DNA from: a virus
Strand: one strand, 5' to 3'
DNA: 23,971 nucleotides
Virus record (IMG/VR): IMGVR_UViG_3300044641_000963
Location: 1-23,971 of that record
The notes beneath the pieces were generated by a model, which saw only the letters and a list, made by a program, of their open reading frames with translations, was not told the origin of the DNA and did not search any database. The translations under genes were made by a program, and so were the position numbers. Shown in pieces: positions 15,701 to 21,032 of this stretch. Numbering within the stretch: position 1 is the stretch's first letter; the number at the start of each line of letters is the position of its first letter.

Positions 15701-18098
15701 GTTGAACAATTAATGCAGATTGAGTTGCTGCGCTATCTGCAAATCTTTGAGTTATTGGAAGAATATCATCGAATGTATCTAATAGTTCTCTGCTTACCGT
15801 TCCACCCATTGCAATTGTTTTCTTTAGATTTGCAACCTCCTGCTCTGTTTGCATTCCTAGAGTTGCCATCAATGCATGGAATTTAGCAGCCTCTGGTGCA
15901 ACAATTCCTGTAGATATTCCCTTTACACTTGTTAGGCCTTCAACATTTGGAAGTCTGTCATGCATATAAATTTGAGGAGTTCTAGATATTCCCCTATTTA
16001 CTGGTATAGCTCCTGGAACACCACCAAACAGAGTAGCTGGATTATTAAGATCCCTTGGTCTAATGTGAGACATTGCTCTAGTATTAGGATCTCCAACATA
16101 TGGATCATCAGGATCTACAACTCTTCTTCCATGAGCAGGAGCAACAATTGTATTTCCAGCAACAGTAGAGACTCCTGCGTTTACTGGAACTGCACTCTTC
16201 ATTGATGCTGCTTGAAGGTTTTGATAATCTAAAACAAGTTTTTGCAATGCATTGTGAAGAACTTGAGCTGCAGCTGCATCTGAATAAAATGCATTCTCAA
16301 CCATTTCTGCTGCTTTTTGAGCAGCAATAATTTCTGGAGTAAGCATCTTCCATCCATTTGCTTTCATAAAGAAAGATCTGAGCTGGACTATTCCCTTTGT
16401 TATATAACCAAAGAAGTTGGCAAGTACACCAGTTAACATAATTAGTGGGCCAACTAATGCTGTAAATCCTGCCATAAAAGTAAGAGCTTTTTTAATCGGT
16501 GATGGCAAATTAGTGAAGAATTCTAAAATCTTTGACGCAGCATTTATAAGCTTAGTTGCAACCCCAAGAAACTCATCTCCTACATCTGCAAGCTGTGCTT
16601 TTAAAGACTCCATAGCTCTTCTATACTTACCAGATGCAGACTCTGTAATCATTCCTAATTCTCGCTCTGCAATTCCCGCCAAATCCGAAGTGCTTGCCTT
16701 CATTAAATCCATAACCTGAAGCGTCTGGCTTCCTTCTTTTCCAAGGTTGTTTAGAAGTGCGCTCATTCTTGCAAACTGGAACTTACCAAACATTTGCTCA
16801 AGTGCTCTAGCTTTACTCAATGGGTCTAGGGTATTTAAAGCTTTTTGCAAATCTAGCAACATTCCAGTTGTATCACCAGTATTTTTTGCAACCAGCCCCA
16901 TTACATCTATGCCAAAATCTGACATTATACCGACTGTTTGTTTTGTTGGATTAATAAGAGAAGCTAAACCTGACTTTAATGCGTTTGCACCTTCAGATGC
17001 GTTAATTCCACCTTCTCTCATTGCAGTCATATAAAGAGCTAAGTCTTCGATGCTGCCTCCGAGTTGCTGTATAACTGGACCAGCTTTTGGAATTGCTTCT
17101 ACTAAATCGTTAAGTGTTGTAGAAGTTTGGTTTTCAACTGCGTTAAGAAAGTTAATTGATTCTGTAAGCTGTTGTGTATTTTGCTTAAAAGCTGTTTGAA
17201 TTGAAAGAGTAGCTTTCATTGCATCTTGTCTATCTACTTCTCCAAGGATTGCAAGTCTAGTGGTTTCTTCTATAGAGCCTAAAAGATCGTTGCCCATCTT
17301 TCCAGTTGCCGCAATATCAGCACCTAGTGCAATTGTATCTTTAAAAGAAGCTCCCATTGTTTGAGATAAAGATTTTGCTGTCTGTATAACTTCTTCTCTA
17401 ATTGCTTTTAAATCCGTTGCAGATGTTGCAGCTAGCCCACCGTAAACCTTTGTAAGTCTTACAAGCTCTTGGTCTGCTTCTCTAAATGCTTTTCCTGCTG
17501 CAGCACCAAACATTGTTAATGGAACTGTAAGTCCAACTGTCAGCTGACGACCTGCCCACTGGGTATTTTTACCCCAGTTAATTAAAGATCCTGCTCCTTC
17601 AGATAGTGCACGATTCATTATCTGAAGTTCCATGCGAGCTAGCTGTGCACTATTTTTTACAGCGTCTAATCCTCTTGGGATCATAACGTTGTACTGCATT
17701 AATCCTTGAGCATTTCTACCTAAAGGCTGGAGCACTGAGTTTTGAAGCATTACCTGCTCTTTGGCAAGCTCCCTTATCATTCCCTTTTGAGTTGTAGCGT
17801 GTTCTCTAAATGTCTGGAAGTAATTCTTAAGCTTTAATCTACCAGAGTCTAGGTTTTTACCAAACTTATCTACATCTGAATTAAGGTTTACAAAGTGACT
17901 AGAAAACTGTCCGCTTCCAGTTAGTGTATCTCTAAATAAGTTATTTGCTAATTTTGTTGAAGCAGATATGGCTCTATTAGATGCAAGAAGTTCTCTTTGT
18001 AATTGTTGGAGACTAGAACTAGCCCTGTGTACTTCAGACACAAGGCTAGATAAGTCGGCTTTGGCGACTATACTGGTTACAATTTGTTCGTCAGCCAC
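6795..18098 (-). CDS. Giant tape measure protein with CHAP, LysM and candidate kinase-like and GNAT-like modules
   Basis: This 3767-residue protein starts at GTG in a TAGTG overlap with the chaperone stop, behind GGAG at 6 bases. It sets tail length and is expected to enter the cell during DNA ejection. Residues about 205-480 match the TP901/PhageMin_Tail tape measure core ('EADQELVRLTKVYGG', 'IEDLALYMTAMREGG'). Hydrophobic segments lie near 535-565, 1885-1935, 1965-1990 and 3195-3220. A charged coiled coil spans about 2312-2436. The motif 'GPGTGTSDSIPAYLSNGEYVI' near 2690 is typical of phage tape measures. A CHAP peptidase (Cys2793, His2852, Glu2869) and a LysM domain (about 2930-2985) follow. 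Additional modules resemble a HipA-type kinase fold (about 1390-1620) and a GNAT (about 3385-3510); one at 1015-1320 is unrecognised. At about 0.15 nm per residue a wholly helical ruler predicts roughly 565 nm, an upper estimate if globular inserts do not count. Confidence 0.95.
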   Translation of the reverse strand: MADEQIVTSIVAKADLSSLVSEVHRASSSLQQLQRELLASNRAISASTKLANNLFRDTLTGSGQFSSHFVNLNSDVDKFGKNLDSGRLKLKNYFQTFREHATTQKGMIRELAKEQVMLQNSVLQPLGRNAQGLMQYNVMIPRGLDAVKNSAQLARMELQIMNRALSEGAGSLINWGKNTQWAGRQLTVGLTVPLTMFGAAAGKAFREADQELVRLTKVYGGLAATSATDLKAIREEVIQTAKSLSQTMGASFKDTIALGADIAATGKMGNDLLGSIEETTRLAILGEVDRQDAMKATLSIQTAFKQNTQQLTESINFLNAVENQTSTTLNDLVEAIPKAGPVIQQLGGSIEDLALYMTAMREGGINASEGANALKSGLASLINPTKQTVGIMSDFGIDVMGLVAKNTGDTTGMLLDLQKALNTLDPLSKARALEQMFGKFQFARMSALLNNLGKEGSQTLQVMDLMKASTSDLAGIAERELGMITESASGKYRRAMESLKAQLADVGDEFLGVATKLINAASKILEFFTNLPSPIKKALTFMAGFTALVGPLIMLTGVLANFFGYITKGIVQLRSFFMKANGWKMLTPEIIAAQKAAEMVENAFYSDAAAAQVLHNALQKLVLDYQNLQAASMKSAVPVNAGVSTVAGNTIVAPAHGRRVVDPDDPYVGDPNTRAMSHIRPRDLNNPATLFGGVPGAIPVNRGISRTPQIYMHDRLPNVEGLTSVKGISTGIVAPEAAKFHALMATLGMQTEQEVANLKKTIAMGGTVSRELLDTFDDILPITQRFADSAATQSALIVQQMRNAEITVDQAKARILALNAQIEADMGSAVSMYAAGRGRTIDLTRAPMMDQPVVDANGQFTLRDLYKKKTNASVMEEFGRLRGVRTFGAPYSIQTTRMPKFNIGGDIESFGPNKTVVSGPSSVDYDDRLGSVPLGGYVLNQQAAMDPANAPLVAMAPSTYLNDGGNITAALTPREVVFGPQIQRMPELYAAVDAANSGYSFGGQIMRGINSYGKKMSKSAKARMKEENFKRQYREYLKFINNPRYEDDIRVRMIMLDAAELSYHNNLPIDKAINIATSNFDKAKAQAGGSDDNFVKIRIKQVQGLERDGMVPRVKDATGIKNADGETVYPRSNSKALNWKLNDVREAMLANKKFAGVHDLIAAIAPTTFLNASDKSPSIQGLHDKAHFRRKDLVGYTTSGYMGVGAVLPAGINNVMSTLETIGLSRDVLNLSSEDAKANLAAALKKTGLDKFASVDDIFAALQDDGKIKSKADWESGRVVRANKDQKNSLRMLLEAAAKRSKWILAGRPPRPMLVSGAWNAGGMIPGGHISRGRSNYGNIAPALKLLAPDKQLKILAKARELSSKDALGKFADTPVTEYGHQISASTGMSYPVPGVSGLYKVGNKKVFVKGVPHEVVATHEPIGTQIARDLFGIESPVQRARTVANPLDPRKKSKLLALESDYDPRFANTNVPWDEDTVLRQLANSLLLNNKDLSRSNVYGNFNPDVGQSGVFPRASGNTRLAEAAEMNSMEKQAMINLLAVKGGARKDFARDTAPIISKMSPKKYGKKMKKILEDARPQLVKIINGLPVDLRPPYEAMLKRLDDGIEVDWSKYHAVHANPKYLNAGGPVGGGPIRRGRYAYGPKKDGSRRPGNPAARANWEAEQRAQRERDAAAARSRAGSHQIGGQQALTSGLGREAVRTGTTSFYNPGQVMVNNMLDPFKNSAAMKAQYLSAAFRSMGNSIKVDSMQLAKAIDINARVITQSIKNTATNMSSAVRSAATSTLNFAKRAQNAIIREQNAYAAARYPAGQAPSQGLFGPGFVGGYKDTGVEGVQSRKVGTIGMRRTEYLVNNESTGGRDVSMTKAQAKAAGISVPGRYNGMSMGSQMGIGMAGSMGGMALMGKEKVNILGKEVSGASAGMGLMAATSILPMLPFGRMGAGIKSAGSALKELTTGLNKMARFGAMIGRFAKGFGLIGAAIGAAGLAFKLYKDYKDAQQDASIGLSMTAKAAEQAGIKYFNLKETMQGYIDKQKLATAAAKGAEGNSIGMPGLPQSIEELKKAKEEGKELKDVIESLNRSETTAETQRLINNQKAQMVAAGMSVEEANKKIYGALANSNKASQAYKLLANTEFGAITDKATAAEFSVGNLVNTLSKGTGTADWYKEVGNGFEGLIGVFSEATKSLVGTKDELGNVIDEFKAYEMVMSKAETNNPGMNKEIGSDVYLNLQKTQPLLAGIINESDTIKGILAKWKLFTAGINIDLSKIDSTLASKLAGFTSAIGTGISQLTQAADSATTYATVGSALSKLQKTIAATSAAAQRANAASQRSAQEELKVIAKKIKLIDEEKNKKLEALRATQDASNYALELQKLQIKYADAVSRGDMAAANQAKLDIDQLTQNRQSELAQKAIEDAANKAKAPLEKDAQAIQDAQDKKNTVFQNNQDDSAVAADIKDTLEKFQSKYNELSTRAVNAQLLSGKDRVEEEADIKRQLISFLKEMQKAGTGPGLLAETIRNAFPGYFNSDGKPKVPEKVTTGSPTGFDAQGRPILSENRTVNNDSLSQFDKDVAAVSKLAILITGGVTLSKLRDDLVKALGGYKAPTPKGTIEFGKDTVQQGRGKNAIEAAKNARSSGSSKMVSINDVVWYRFSWNGKDYISNDSGTEVYSWDDQKKTKGARVKMATGGAVKHFNPGGDVRGPGTGTSDSIPAYLSNGEYVIRASSVEKAERQFGSGFLDNLNAGRFANGGKVGTMGTADAMIKTAESMLGYQEGRGNDTIFGSFAQKAYDLKNRFIAWCGAFINWAAKKSGVDLSSMIWTPGGAQSFMKSGKWTTMNPRRGDLAFMDFPGDGVNRISHVGLVSNVLGKNLVSTIEGNTSGSGSQRSGGAVLRKVRKYNLKNAPIVGFGRPSYKPVDDVKYGYGTQEYYSADEAKSDYENERYTVNRGDTLSGIAAKYGITVKQLMEMNPQLKDPKYMGGSRIFAGTKVSIKKFAEGGKVVNSLTNSGNWISGPITVPRQKKPGVPYSRSGKPIGNPFGQYWGELSRFIGPRSPGMDIWGGTEIPGLNFSGDVPQHSDYMHQMLEQPRKPFTSPGMGIDRDPIRLAGSGASMGGIGNGAYGLGPLMFHAGGPVGHTHSSAPHDLGMRSFGLSRKQTEAEKMRLQLTPLKDENQKQKARKNKNLSYYESKIDDPINNYSEGFGKVFTRSPLGILAPLTSLASDLLGVYFQGKTPTFGKDGIGKALNPTSYESDVSSLMKAMIHPFGEIAKGSATKGDWANAGLNFVPGVGALKGVNTLRARSAAYNLINKATLDLPTEARVSLIPNATLRSNFVALKKADKVDTPEFAKARYELALSDAIRAARRNNFTSLPDLKNTTAANLIEENKNLPKIIEESIKVNGKDYIFRFEKADILPTDAKYIDKFIEGLKEGRVTSEGFGAGGMHQAEILDPVTKKQMSWINYDPVTGHISYRGTHPEYRWLHLSEALYNKAVSITRIKHSPTLTDMGRPSALRIGGFMADDPYYGATSITGIKSYLDTLMKLKKSKKAKPSTGEPRKGIGSWENNHITETVSSAPATPRYPIDEFNDRNSIIGWQFDRTADLDSTLSAALRPETIRWFGSTYRTSANFPYGPGGYIEPAALPELQRIIEAEKLARQSEASRGSWGISRGDGWANGGLVQNFSNSSLKNLGLPMFENGINMVPANMLAMLHKNEAVIPANMNPFNPNATAAASGSVYNINVELNGTNVTAKDVALEIRNEMRLKEMAAGVNRKVGS
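7575..7950 (-). other. GNAT-like module inside tape measure (about residues 3385-3510)
   Basis: Within the tape measure protein, the segment from 'VNGKDYIFRFEKAD' to 'GRPSALRIGG' has the order of strands and helices of a small acetyltransferase. A two-strand meander (AEILDPVTKKQMSWINYD) leads into 'GHISYRGTHPEYRWLHLSEAL', the position of beta-4 and the acetyl-CoA loop. It ends with 'HSPTLTDMG', which resembles the HS..RT..G ending of actinophage GNAT-like proteins. The canonical R-x-x-G-x-G/A loop is replaced by Arg3471-Trp-Leu-His-Leu-Ser, so cofactor binding may be lost. The assignment is inference from pattern. Confidence 0.45.
9135..9860 (-). other. CHAP peptidase plus LysM cassette inside tape measure
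   Basis: Residues about 2748-2900 of the tape measure form a CHAP (NlpC/P60-like) fold. 'AWCGAFINWAAKKSG' holds the nucleophile Cys2793, 'HVGLVS' holds His2852, and 'TIEGNT' holds Glu2869 and Asn. This is the complete catalytic set in the usual order. A LysM peptidoglycan-binding domain follows at about 2930-2985 ('YTVNRGDTLSGIAAKYGI', 'LMEMNP'). Wall-degrading domains in tape measures are known to open peptidoglycan locally during DNA entry. The intact residues suggest this one is active. Confidence 0.85.
13170..13220 (-). repeat. Gly-rich linker repeat, copy 3 (tape measure residues 1627-1643)
   Basis: This linker reads GGPVGGGPIRRGRYAYG. It lies directly after the candidate kinase-like module and shares the GG-x-[IV]…RGR..YG pattern with copies at residues 1322-1338 and 1002-1013. 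Confidence 0.6.
13240..13930 (-). other. HipA/kinase-fold-like module inside tape measure (about residues 1390-1620)
   Basis: The segment starts with 'SGLYKVGNKKVFVKGVPHE', which looks like a kinase N-lobe: beta strands with Lys1410 in the VxVK position. A helix 'IGTQIARDLFGIESPVQRA' follows, as in HipA-like and related atypical kinases where a GlxxP-type turn follows the helix. 'LANSLLLNNKDLSRSNVYG' supplies a catalytic-loop-like N-K-Asp1493-x4-Asn1498, the same D-x4-N spacing as in protein kinases. A helical C-lobe runs to about residue 1610. No clear DFG-type Asp is seen after the loop (GVFPRASGN stands there), so activity is doubtful. It lies between linker repeats 2 and 3. The call is inference from motifs only. 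Confidence 0.4.
14085..14135 (-). repeat. Gly-rich linker repeat, copy 2 (tape measure residues 1322-1338)
   Basis: This linker reads GGMIPGGHISRGRSNYG. It separates the unrecognised module (about 1015-1320) from the kinase-like module. It aligns with copy 3 without gaps over 17 residues at GG, G, the I-x-RGR tract and YG. Confidence 0.6.
14150..15055 (-). other. Unrecognised module inside tape measure (about residues 1015-1316)
   Basis: The segment between linker copies 1 and 2 begins MSKSAKARMKEENFKRQYREYL. It is mainly helical and charged, with 'SYHNNLPIDKAINIATSNFDKAK', 'LNWKLNDVREAML', 'HDLIAAIAPTTFLNASD' and a Gly-rich 'VGYTTSGYMGVGAVLPAGIN'. It does not resemble the core ruler, which is Ala/Gln/Lys-rich. 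I cannot assign a family. Confidence 0.4.
15060..15095 (-). repeat. Gly-rich linker repeat, copy 1 (tape measure residues 1002-1013)
   Basis: This linker reads GGQIMRGINSYG, a shorter copy of the linker at 1322-1338 and 1627-1643. It lies immediately before the unrecognised module. Confidence 0.5.
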
Positions 18099-18765
18099 TA
18101 ATTACTCCTAGAGTATCCTAACCCTGCGCCAATTCCAAATCCAGCTTTCGCTGCAAAGGGCCCTTGCAAAGCAACAACATCATCTGCTGATGCATTTATT
18201 CCAAGTGCTCTTCTTTGGATATCTTCAAAGGTAGAACCTTTTTCTTTTTCTTCTACACCATCATCTAACTGTATTCCTTTTAGTGACGCTGCAAACTTTC
18301 TTTGGTTATGCTCTTTCTCATTCATCGCTGTTATGGTTTGAACCAATTCTGGCATTGATAAATTTTCTTCTAGTTCCTCATAATTCTTCCAGTGACCCAG
18401 AAGAAAAACTTGGCCTTCTAAAGCGGCTAAATCTAGTTCTGACCAGCCAGTACCGCTGCCGCTATTAGGTTTGGGTCGTCCATCTTAATTCCTCCGCAAA
18501 CTTCAAGGATTCTATTAATTGTTGGAACATCTAATGCATCTTCTAGCTTGTCAAGGTCTGCAACTAGATCTGGAAGCTGTGTTTCTAATGCTACTCCGCA
18601 TGCTTCAACTAAAATTCCAAGGGTTGCTGTCTCGTCTTCTGCATCTTGAACTTTCTTAATTACTTCCATAAACTTTCGTAGCTGCTTGATTGATAATGGC
18701 TTGAGCTTTACTTTAGCTCCGCTTTGTAGTTCAATCTCTTCTACATCATATACTGTTGTTGCCAA
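18098..18765 (-). CDS. Tail assembly chaperone, long frameshifted product (gpGT-like)
   Basis: This product arises by -1 ribosomal slippage at CCCAAAC (18469-18475). The first 99 codons come from the short chaperone frame (18765 to 18469). Reading then resumes with the base at 18469 and continues for 123 codons to the stop at 18098-18100, giving 222 residues. The -1 frame is fully open from the slip site: PNSGSGTGWSELDLAALEGQ, then a helical charged tail ending GLGYSRSN. The ATG at 18355 inside this frame has no good ribosome site and is probably not a separate start. In siphoviruses the long form coats the tape measure protein and recruits tail-tube subunits. The stop overlaps the tape measure start by one base. 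The frameshift is read directly from sequence and is not demonstrated. Confidence 0.88.
18433..18765 (-). CDS. Tail assembly chaperone, short product (gpG-like)
   Basis: This 110-residue protein starts at a TTG (18765) behind a perfect AAGGAGG with a 5-base spacer. It comprises a short beta N-terminus (VYDVEEIELQSGAKVKLKPLSIKQLRKFM) followed by helices and ends LAGQN. 'VKLKPLSIKQLRKF' is typical of the G-type chaperone of lambda-like and actinophage tails. It lies between the major tail protein and tape measure genes. Most ribosomes should make this form, and a minority slip at CCCAAAC to make the 222-residue form. It has its own promoter about 25 bases upstream. Confidence 0.88.
   Translation of the reverse strand: MATTVYDVEEIELQSGAKVKLKPLSIKQLRKFMEVIKKVQDAEDETATLGILVEACGVALETQLPDLVADLDKLEDALDVPTINRILEVCGGIKMDDPNLIAAAVLAGQN
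18469..18475 (-). promoter_or_regulatory. -1 ribosomal frameshift slippery heptamer CCCAAAC
   Basis: The zero-frame codons are C CCA AAC, so the heptamer fits X-XXY-YYZ exactly, with re-pairing at CCC and AAA. It lies 11 codons before the short-product stop. A GGAGGA sequence ends 14 bases upstream, close to the spacing of the stimulatory Shine-Dalgarno-like element of dnaX. The downstream -1 frame stays open for 123 codons. Confidence 0.85.
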
Positions 18766-18780
18766 TTTATCCTCCTTAAG

Positions 18781-18822
18781 GATCGTCTAAATTATTATAG
18801 CATAACCATTATACGGATACAA
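18781..18822 (-). promoter_or_regulatory. Promoter for tail chaperone / tape measure transcription unit
   Basis: An extended -10 TGCTATAAT lies at 18794-18802 (hexamer 18794-18799). TTGTAT lies 17 bases upstream at 18817-18822 as a partial -35. The predicted start near 18787 leaves a leader of about 22 bases containing AAGGAGG. It directly follows a hairpin terminator and should restart transcription. Confidence 0.65.
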
Positions 18823-18853
18823 GAGCAAAGCCCCCAATTTCTTGGGGGCTTTG
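18822..18853 (-). terminator. Rho-independent terminator after major tail protein gene
   Basis: A perfect 12-bp stem CAAAGCCCCCAA / TTGGGGGCTTTG (18826-18853) surrounds a 4-base loop. On the minus strand the U-rich tail is short (CTTTGCTCTTG), so it may leak. It shares its core arms with the terminator near 22905. Confidence 0.85.
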
Positions 18854-18870
18854 ATATTAATTATTAATAT
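18854..18870. repeat. Perfect AT palindrome
   Basis: ATATTAAT-T-ATTAATAT is a perfect inverted repeat between the major tail protein stop codon and the terminator hairpin. Made only of A and T, it could be chance or a protein or RNase target in the 3' leader. No function can be read from it. Confidence 0.5.
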
Positions 18871-18872
18871 AA

Positions 18873-19634
18873 TTAAATTGATAGAACGCGGTCAATAATC
18901 TTACCGTATTCTGAACCAGCGTGAGCTGAGTCACCTGATGGTAGAAGACGGAATGTTACTGGGAATGTTGTTGCTGCTGTACGAGCCAAAGAGAACTGTG
19001 ACTGTTCAACAGACAAAACGCGACGTGCATAATATACACGCTCAGTTGCTGATGCTTCTGAAGTTGGAGCCTGTCCAACTGCAATTAGCTGACGCTCTGT
19101 TGGAGCTGCACCTAGTGCACCTGCTTCCAAACCTAGTGTGTCAACTGCTGTTGAACCAGTTCCTGTTGATGTAAGTGTTGATCCCTTTTGACCAAATACT
19201 GCAAGAACGTTCTCTAGAGTACCTTCTGCCATTTCTGTTGAGATTTGAACCATCATCGCAGACTTGAACAGCTTAGCTGTATCTAGCAACTGGTCAACAG
19301 TTACTGAGTCAAATGTTGGCTGGTAGCTGATCTGAAGACCGTTATTTGTGTAACCTACGTTGCGGTAAGCTCCACCGATTGCTGGTGTTGATTCTGAAGG
19401 TGTTGCTGTTTGAGTAGCACCTGTTGTTGTTAAAACTTTATTTAGTGTTGTAGTGTAAGACTCTCCTGATGAGAATGCTGGTACAAAACGGTTCTTTGAT
19501 GCAACAAAAGCGTTTGCTTCGCCTGCATCCATGCTTGAATCGTAACCAGATACTGTTGAATCTTCTACTGACAAGAATAGCGGTGATGCACCAACAAGAA
19601 TGTTTCTTGCGTCACCTGTATTTTGATATGCCAT
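18873..19634 (-). CDS. Major tail (tube) protein
   Basis: This 253-residue protein begins MAYQNTGDARNILVGASPLF. I place the start at the ATG at 19634 because AGGAGG (19645-19650) precedes it by 10 bases. The upstream in-frame ATG at 19658 would put that site inside the gene. The sequence is Ser/Thr/Gly-rich with beta-type segments (GLQISYQPTFDSVTVDQLLD, VYYARRVLSVEQSQFSL, TTFPVTFRLLPSGD), as expected of a tube subunit. It lies between the tail terminator and chaperone genes, and has its own promoter and terminator. Codon use is distinct (CGT/CGC for Arg, more C-ending codons), as expected of a very highly expressed protein. No extra Ig-like domain is evident. Confidence 0.85.
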   Translation of the reverse strand: MAYQNTGDARNILVGASPLFLSVEDSTVSGYDSSMDAGEANAFVASKNRFVPAFSSGESYTTTLNKVLTTTGATQTATPSESTPAIGGAYRNVGYTNNGLQISYQPTFDSVTVDQLLDTAKLFKSAMMVQISTEMAEGTLENVLAVFGQKGSTLTSTGTGSTAVDTLGLEAGALGAAPTERQLIAVGQAPTSEASATERVYYARRVLSVEQSQFSLARTAATTFPVTFRLLPSGDSAHAGSEYGKIIDRVLSI

Positions 19635-19651
19635 AATTGTATTGCCTCCTG

Positions 19652-19665
19652 ATTTCATATGAAAT
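19652..19665. repeat. Inverted repeat in the major tail protein leader
   Basis: ATTTCATATGAAAT is a perfect 14-base palindrome ending one base before the AGGAGG ribosome site. As RNA it could form only a weak 5-bp stem with a 4-base loop. It might be an operator or translational element, or chance. Confidence 0.4.
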
Positions 19666-19701
19666 TAATATATATATTTTGGCTGGCTAGGCCCTTTCCT
19701 C

Positions 19702-19737
19702 TGTTCTAATTTTACTCTACTACCTTATAAAAGGCAA
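19702..19737 (-). promoter_or_regulatory. Promoter for major tail protein gene
   Basis: TTGCCT (19732-19737) and TAAAAT (19709-19714) are separated by exactly 17 bases. The -35 begins two bases after the upstream stop codon. The predicted leader is about 68 bases, longer than the other leaders here, and includes the palindrome at 19652-19665. Confidence 0.6.
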
Positions 19738-19738
19738 A

Positions 19739-20248
19739 CTAGGCAAATCTGCCTTTGCCATCTAGTATTCTTGAGTACTTTATCTCTAATACTACATCTG
19801 CTGCATAGAATCCTTGGATTTCTTCTGATGGGGCTGTAGATGATATATCTGCTACTTGAATACTATGGAACTTGAATTTATCTGATAATCCCGCCCATTT
19901 ATTAACATCTCTGGCAGACTCATCCATTCTTCTAAATTCATCAGTTAGGAAGTTTCTTATTTCAACAATATCCAGGATCTCTGGTGAATATAGGGTTAAT
20001 AGGATTTGCTCGCAACATATCATCCAGTTATTCTCATAGGACATGCCTACTTTATCATAGACTATATGCTTCTTGCCGCTCAAGAATTGATTCATTTCTG
20101 GCTGTTGCTGAACTGGGACTATTGGCACAAGTGCCTCTCCTAGGTTATCTGAATAGTAATCATTCTCATCAAATATGCCCAGCCATGTAAGTCTGTTCCA
20201 TAAGAACTTTCTTATTTCAAACATTGAATCTAATTTATAATTAGCCAT
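19739..20248 (-). CDS. Probable tail terminator / tail completion protein
   Basis: This 169-residue protein has its start overlapping the previous stop by 8 bases, behind GAGG. It lies between the neck protein gene and the major tail protein gene, the usual place of the gpU-like tail terminator that caps the tube at the head end. The sequence has helix-strand alternation: 'MFEIRKFLWNRLTWLGIF' at the N-terminus, 'NNWMICCEQILLTLYSPEILDIVEIRNFLTDEFRRMD' in the middle, and a terminal strand 'FYAADVVLEIKYSRIL'. This fits the small alpha/beta fold of tail terminators. No residue motif is diagnostic. Confidence 0.6.
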   Translation of the reverse strand: MANYKLDSMFEIRKFLWNRLTWLGIFDENDYYSDNLGEALVPIVPVQQQPEMNQFLSGKKHIVYDKVGMSYENNWMICCEQILLTLYSPEILDIVEIRNFLTDEFRRMDESARDVNKWAGLSDKFKFHSIQVADISSTAPSEEIQGFYAADVVLEIKYSRILDGKGRFA

Positions 20249-21032
20249 TTACGAACCTCGCAAATGCTGCTGATGTAGCAGCCTCTGCTTCATTTGCCAG
20301 CTGATTTGGCGAGAAGCTATATTTAACTGTTTTAACTTGTGCTGGAACTCCTAATGCTCTAGACAATGATGAATTAAATAGTCTTTGGAATCCCGATTTT
20401 TTTATAGACAGATTAACTAGGTTGCCAGTAAAGAAGTATCTATATTGTGAAAAGAATGCATTTTTGGTTGCCGCTCCGCCTGGTTTTTTAACAGTAACTG
20501 ATTGCCCCTTTGGCATGAACACGGTGTATCCATCTATATCAAACACAAGCCTTTCTGAAAATCTTGGAGCAATAACTACGGTCTTTCCCTGCTCCATTAT
20601 TTCAGCTTTTTTTACAAAGACATGTTTATTTTTAGAATTTTCAGAAGGTACAAAGGATTTGGAATCGGTCAATTCATAATTAACTTTTAAAGATAATCCA
20701 TCTGCTGGAAGTTGTTTTAACTTAAATAGTCTTGCCTCGTCTTGGCCAACCCTGTCCCACTCATAAACGTGGTGAAAAGATTTTGGGGAAGTTCTTGCTT
20801 TTGCATCAATATAATCGCCAAAATCAACTTGCAATTGATCAAAGATTACATTTCTAAATGCTGATTGAAATTGAGCATTTGATGCTAGCTTTGCCATTAC
20901 ATTTGTTTTATAGAATAGTGCTGCAGATATCTGTGCTACTGTGCTGTCTCTTAGTGCACCACTGACAGGCTTATTGGCCATAAGATTTACCAATCCGCTT
21001 GCTGCTTTAATGGCTAAAATTTCAGATGTCAA
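20241..21032 (-). CDS. Head-tail neck protein, HK97-gp10-like
   Basis: The frame extends to an ATG at 21086, but that overlaps the preceding gene by 65 bases with no ribosome site. I prefer the TTG at 21032, with GGAG 10 bases upstream and an 11-base overlap, giving 263 residues beginning (M)TSEILAIKAASGL. The segment 'SPKSFHHVYEWDRVGQDEARLFKL' is typical of neck / tail-component proteins of actinobacteriophages near the HK97 gp10 group. The rest is beta-rich (VIAPRFSERLVFDIDGYTVFMPKGQSVTV). Its place between the head-closure-like and tail-terminator-like genes supports a role at the head-tail joint. The start choice is uncertain. Confidence 0.65.
   Translation of the reverse strand: MTSEILAIKAASGLVNLMANKPVSGALRDSTVAQISAALFYKTNVMAKLASNAQFQSAFRNVIFDQLQVDFGDYIDAKARTSPKSFHHVYEWDRVGQDEARLFKLKQLPADGLSLKVNYELTDSKSFVPSENSKNKHVFVKKAEIMEQGKTVVIAPRFSERLVFDIDGYTVFMPKGQSVTVKKPGGAATKNAFFSQYRYFFTGNLVNLSIKKSGFQRLFNSSLSRALGVPAQVKTVKYSFSPNQLANEAEAATSAAFARFVNG

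Noticed and set aside
18353-18355. ATG at 18355 as an independent start of an 85-residue protein
   Set aside because: No convincing ribosome site precedes it, and the frame is open upstream to a canonical slippery heptamer, so it is better explained as the frameshifted tail of the chaperone.
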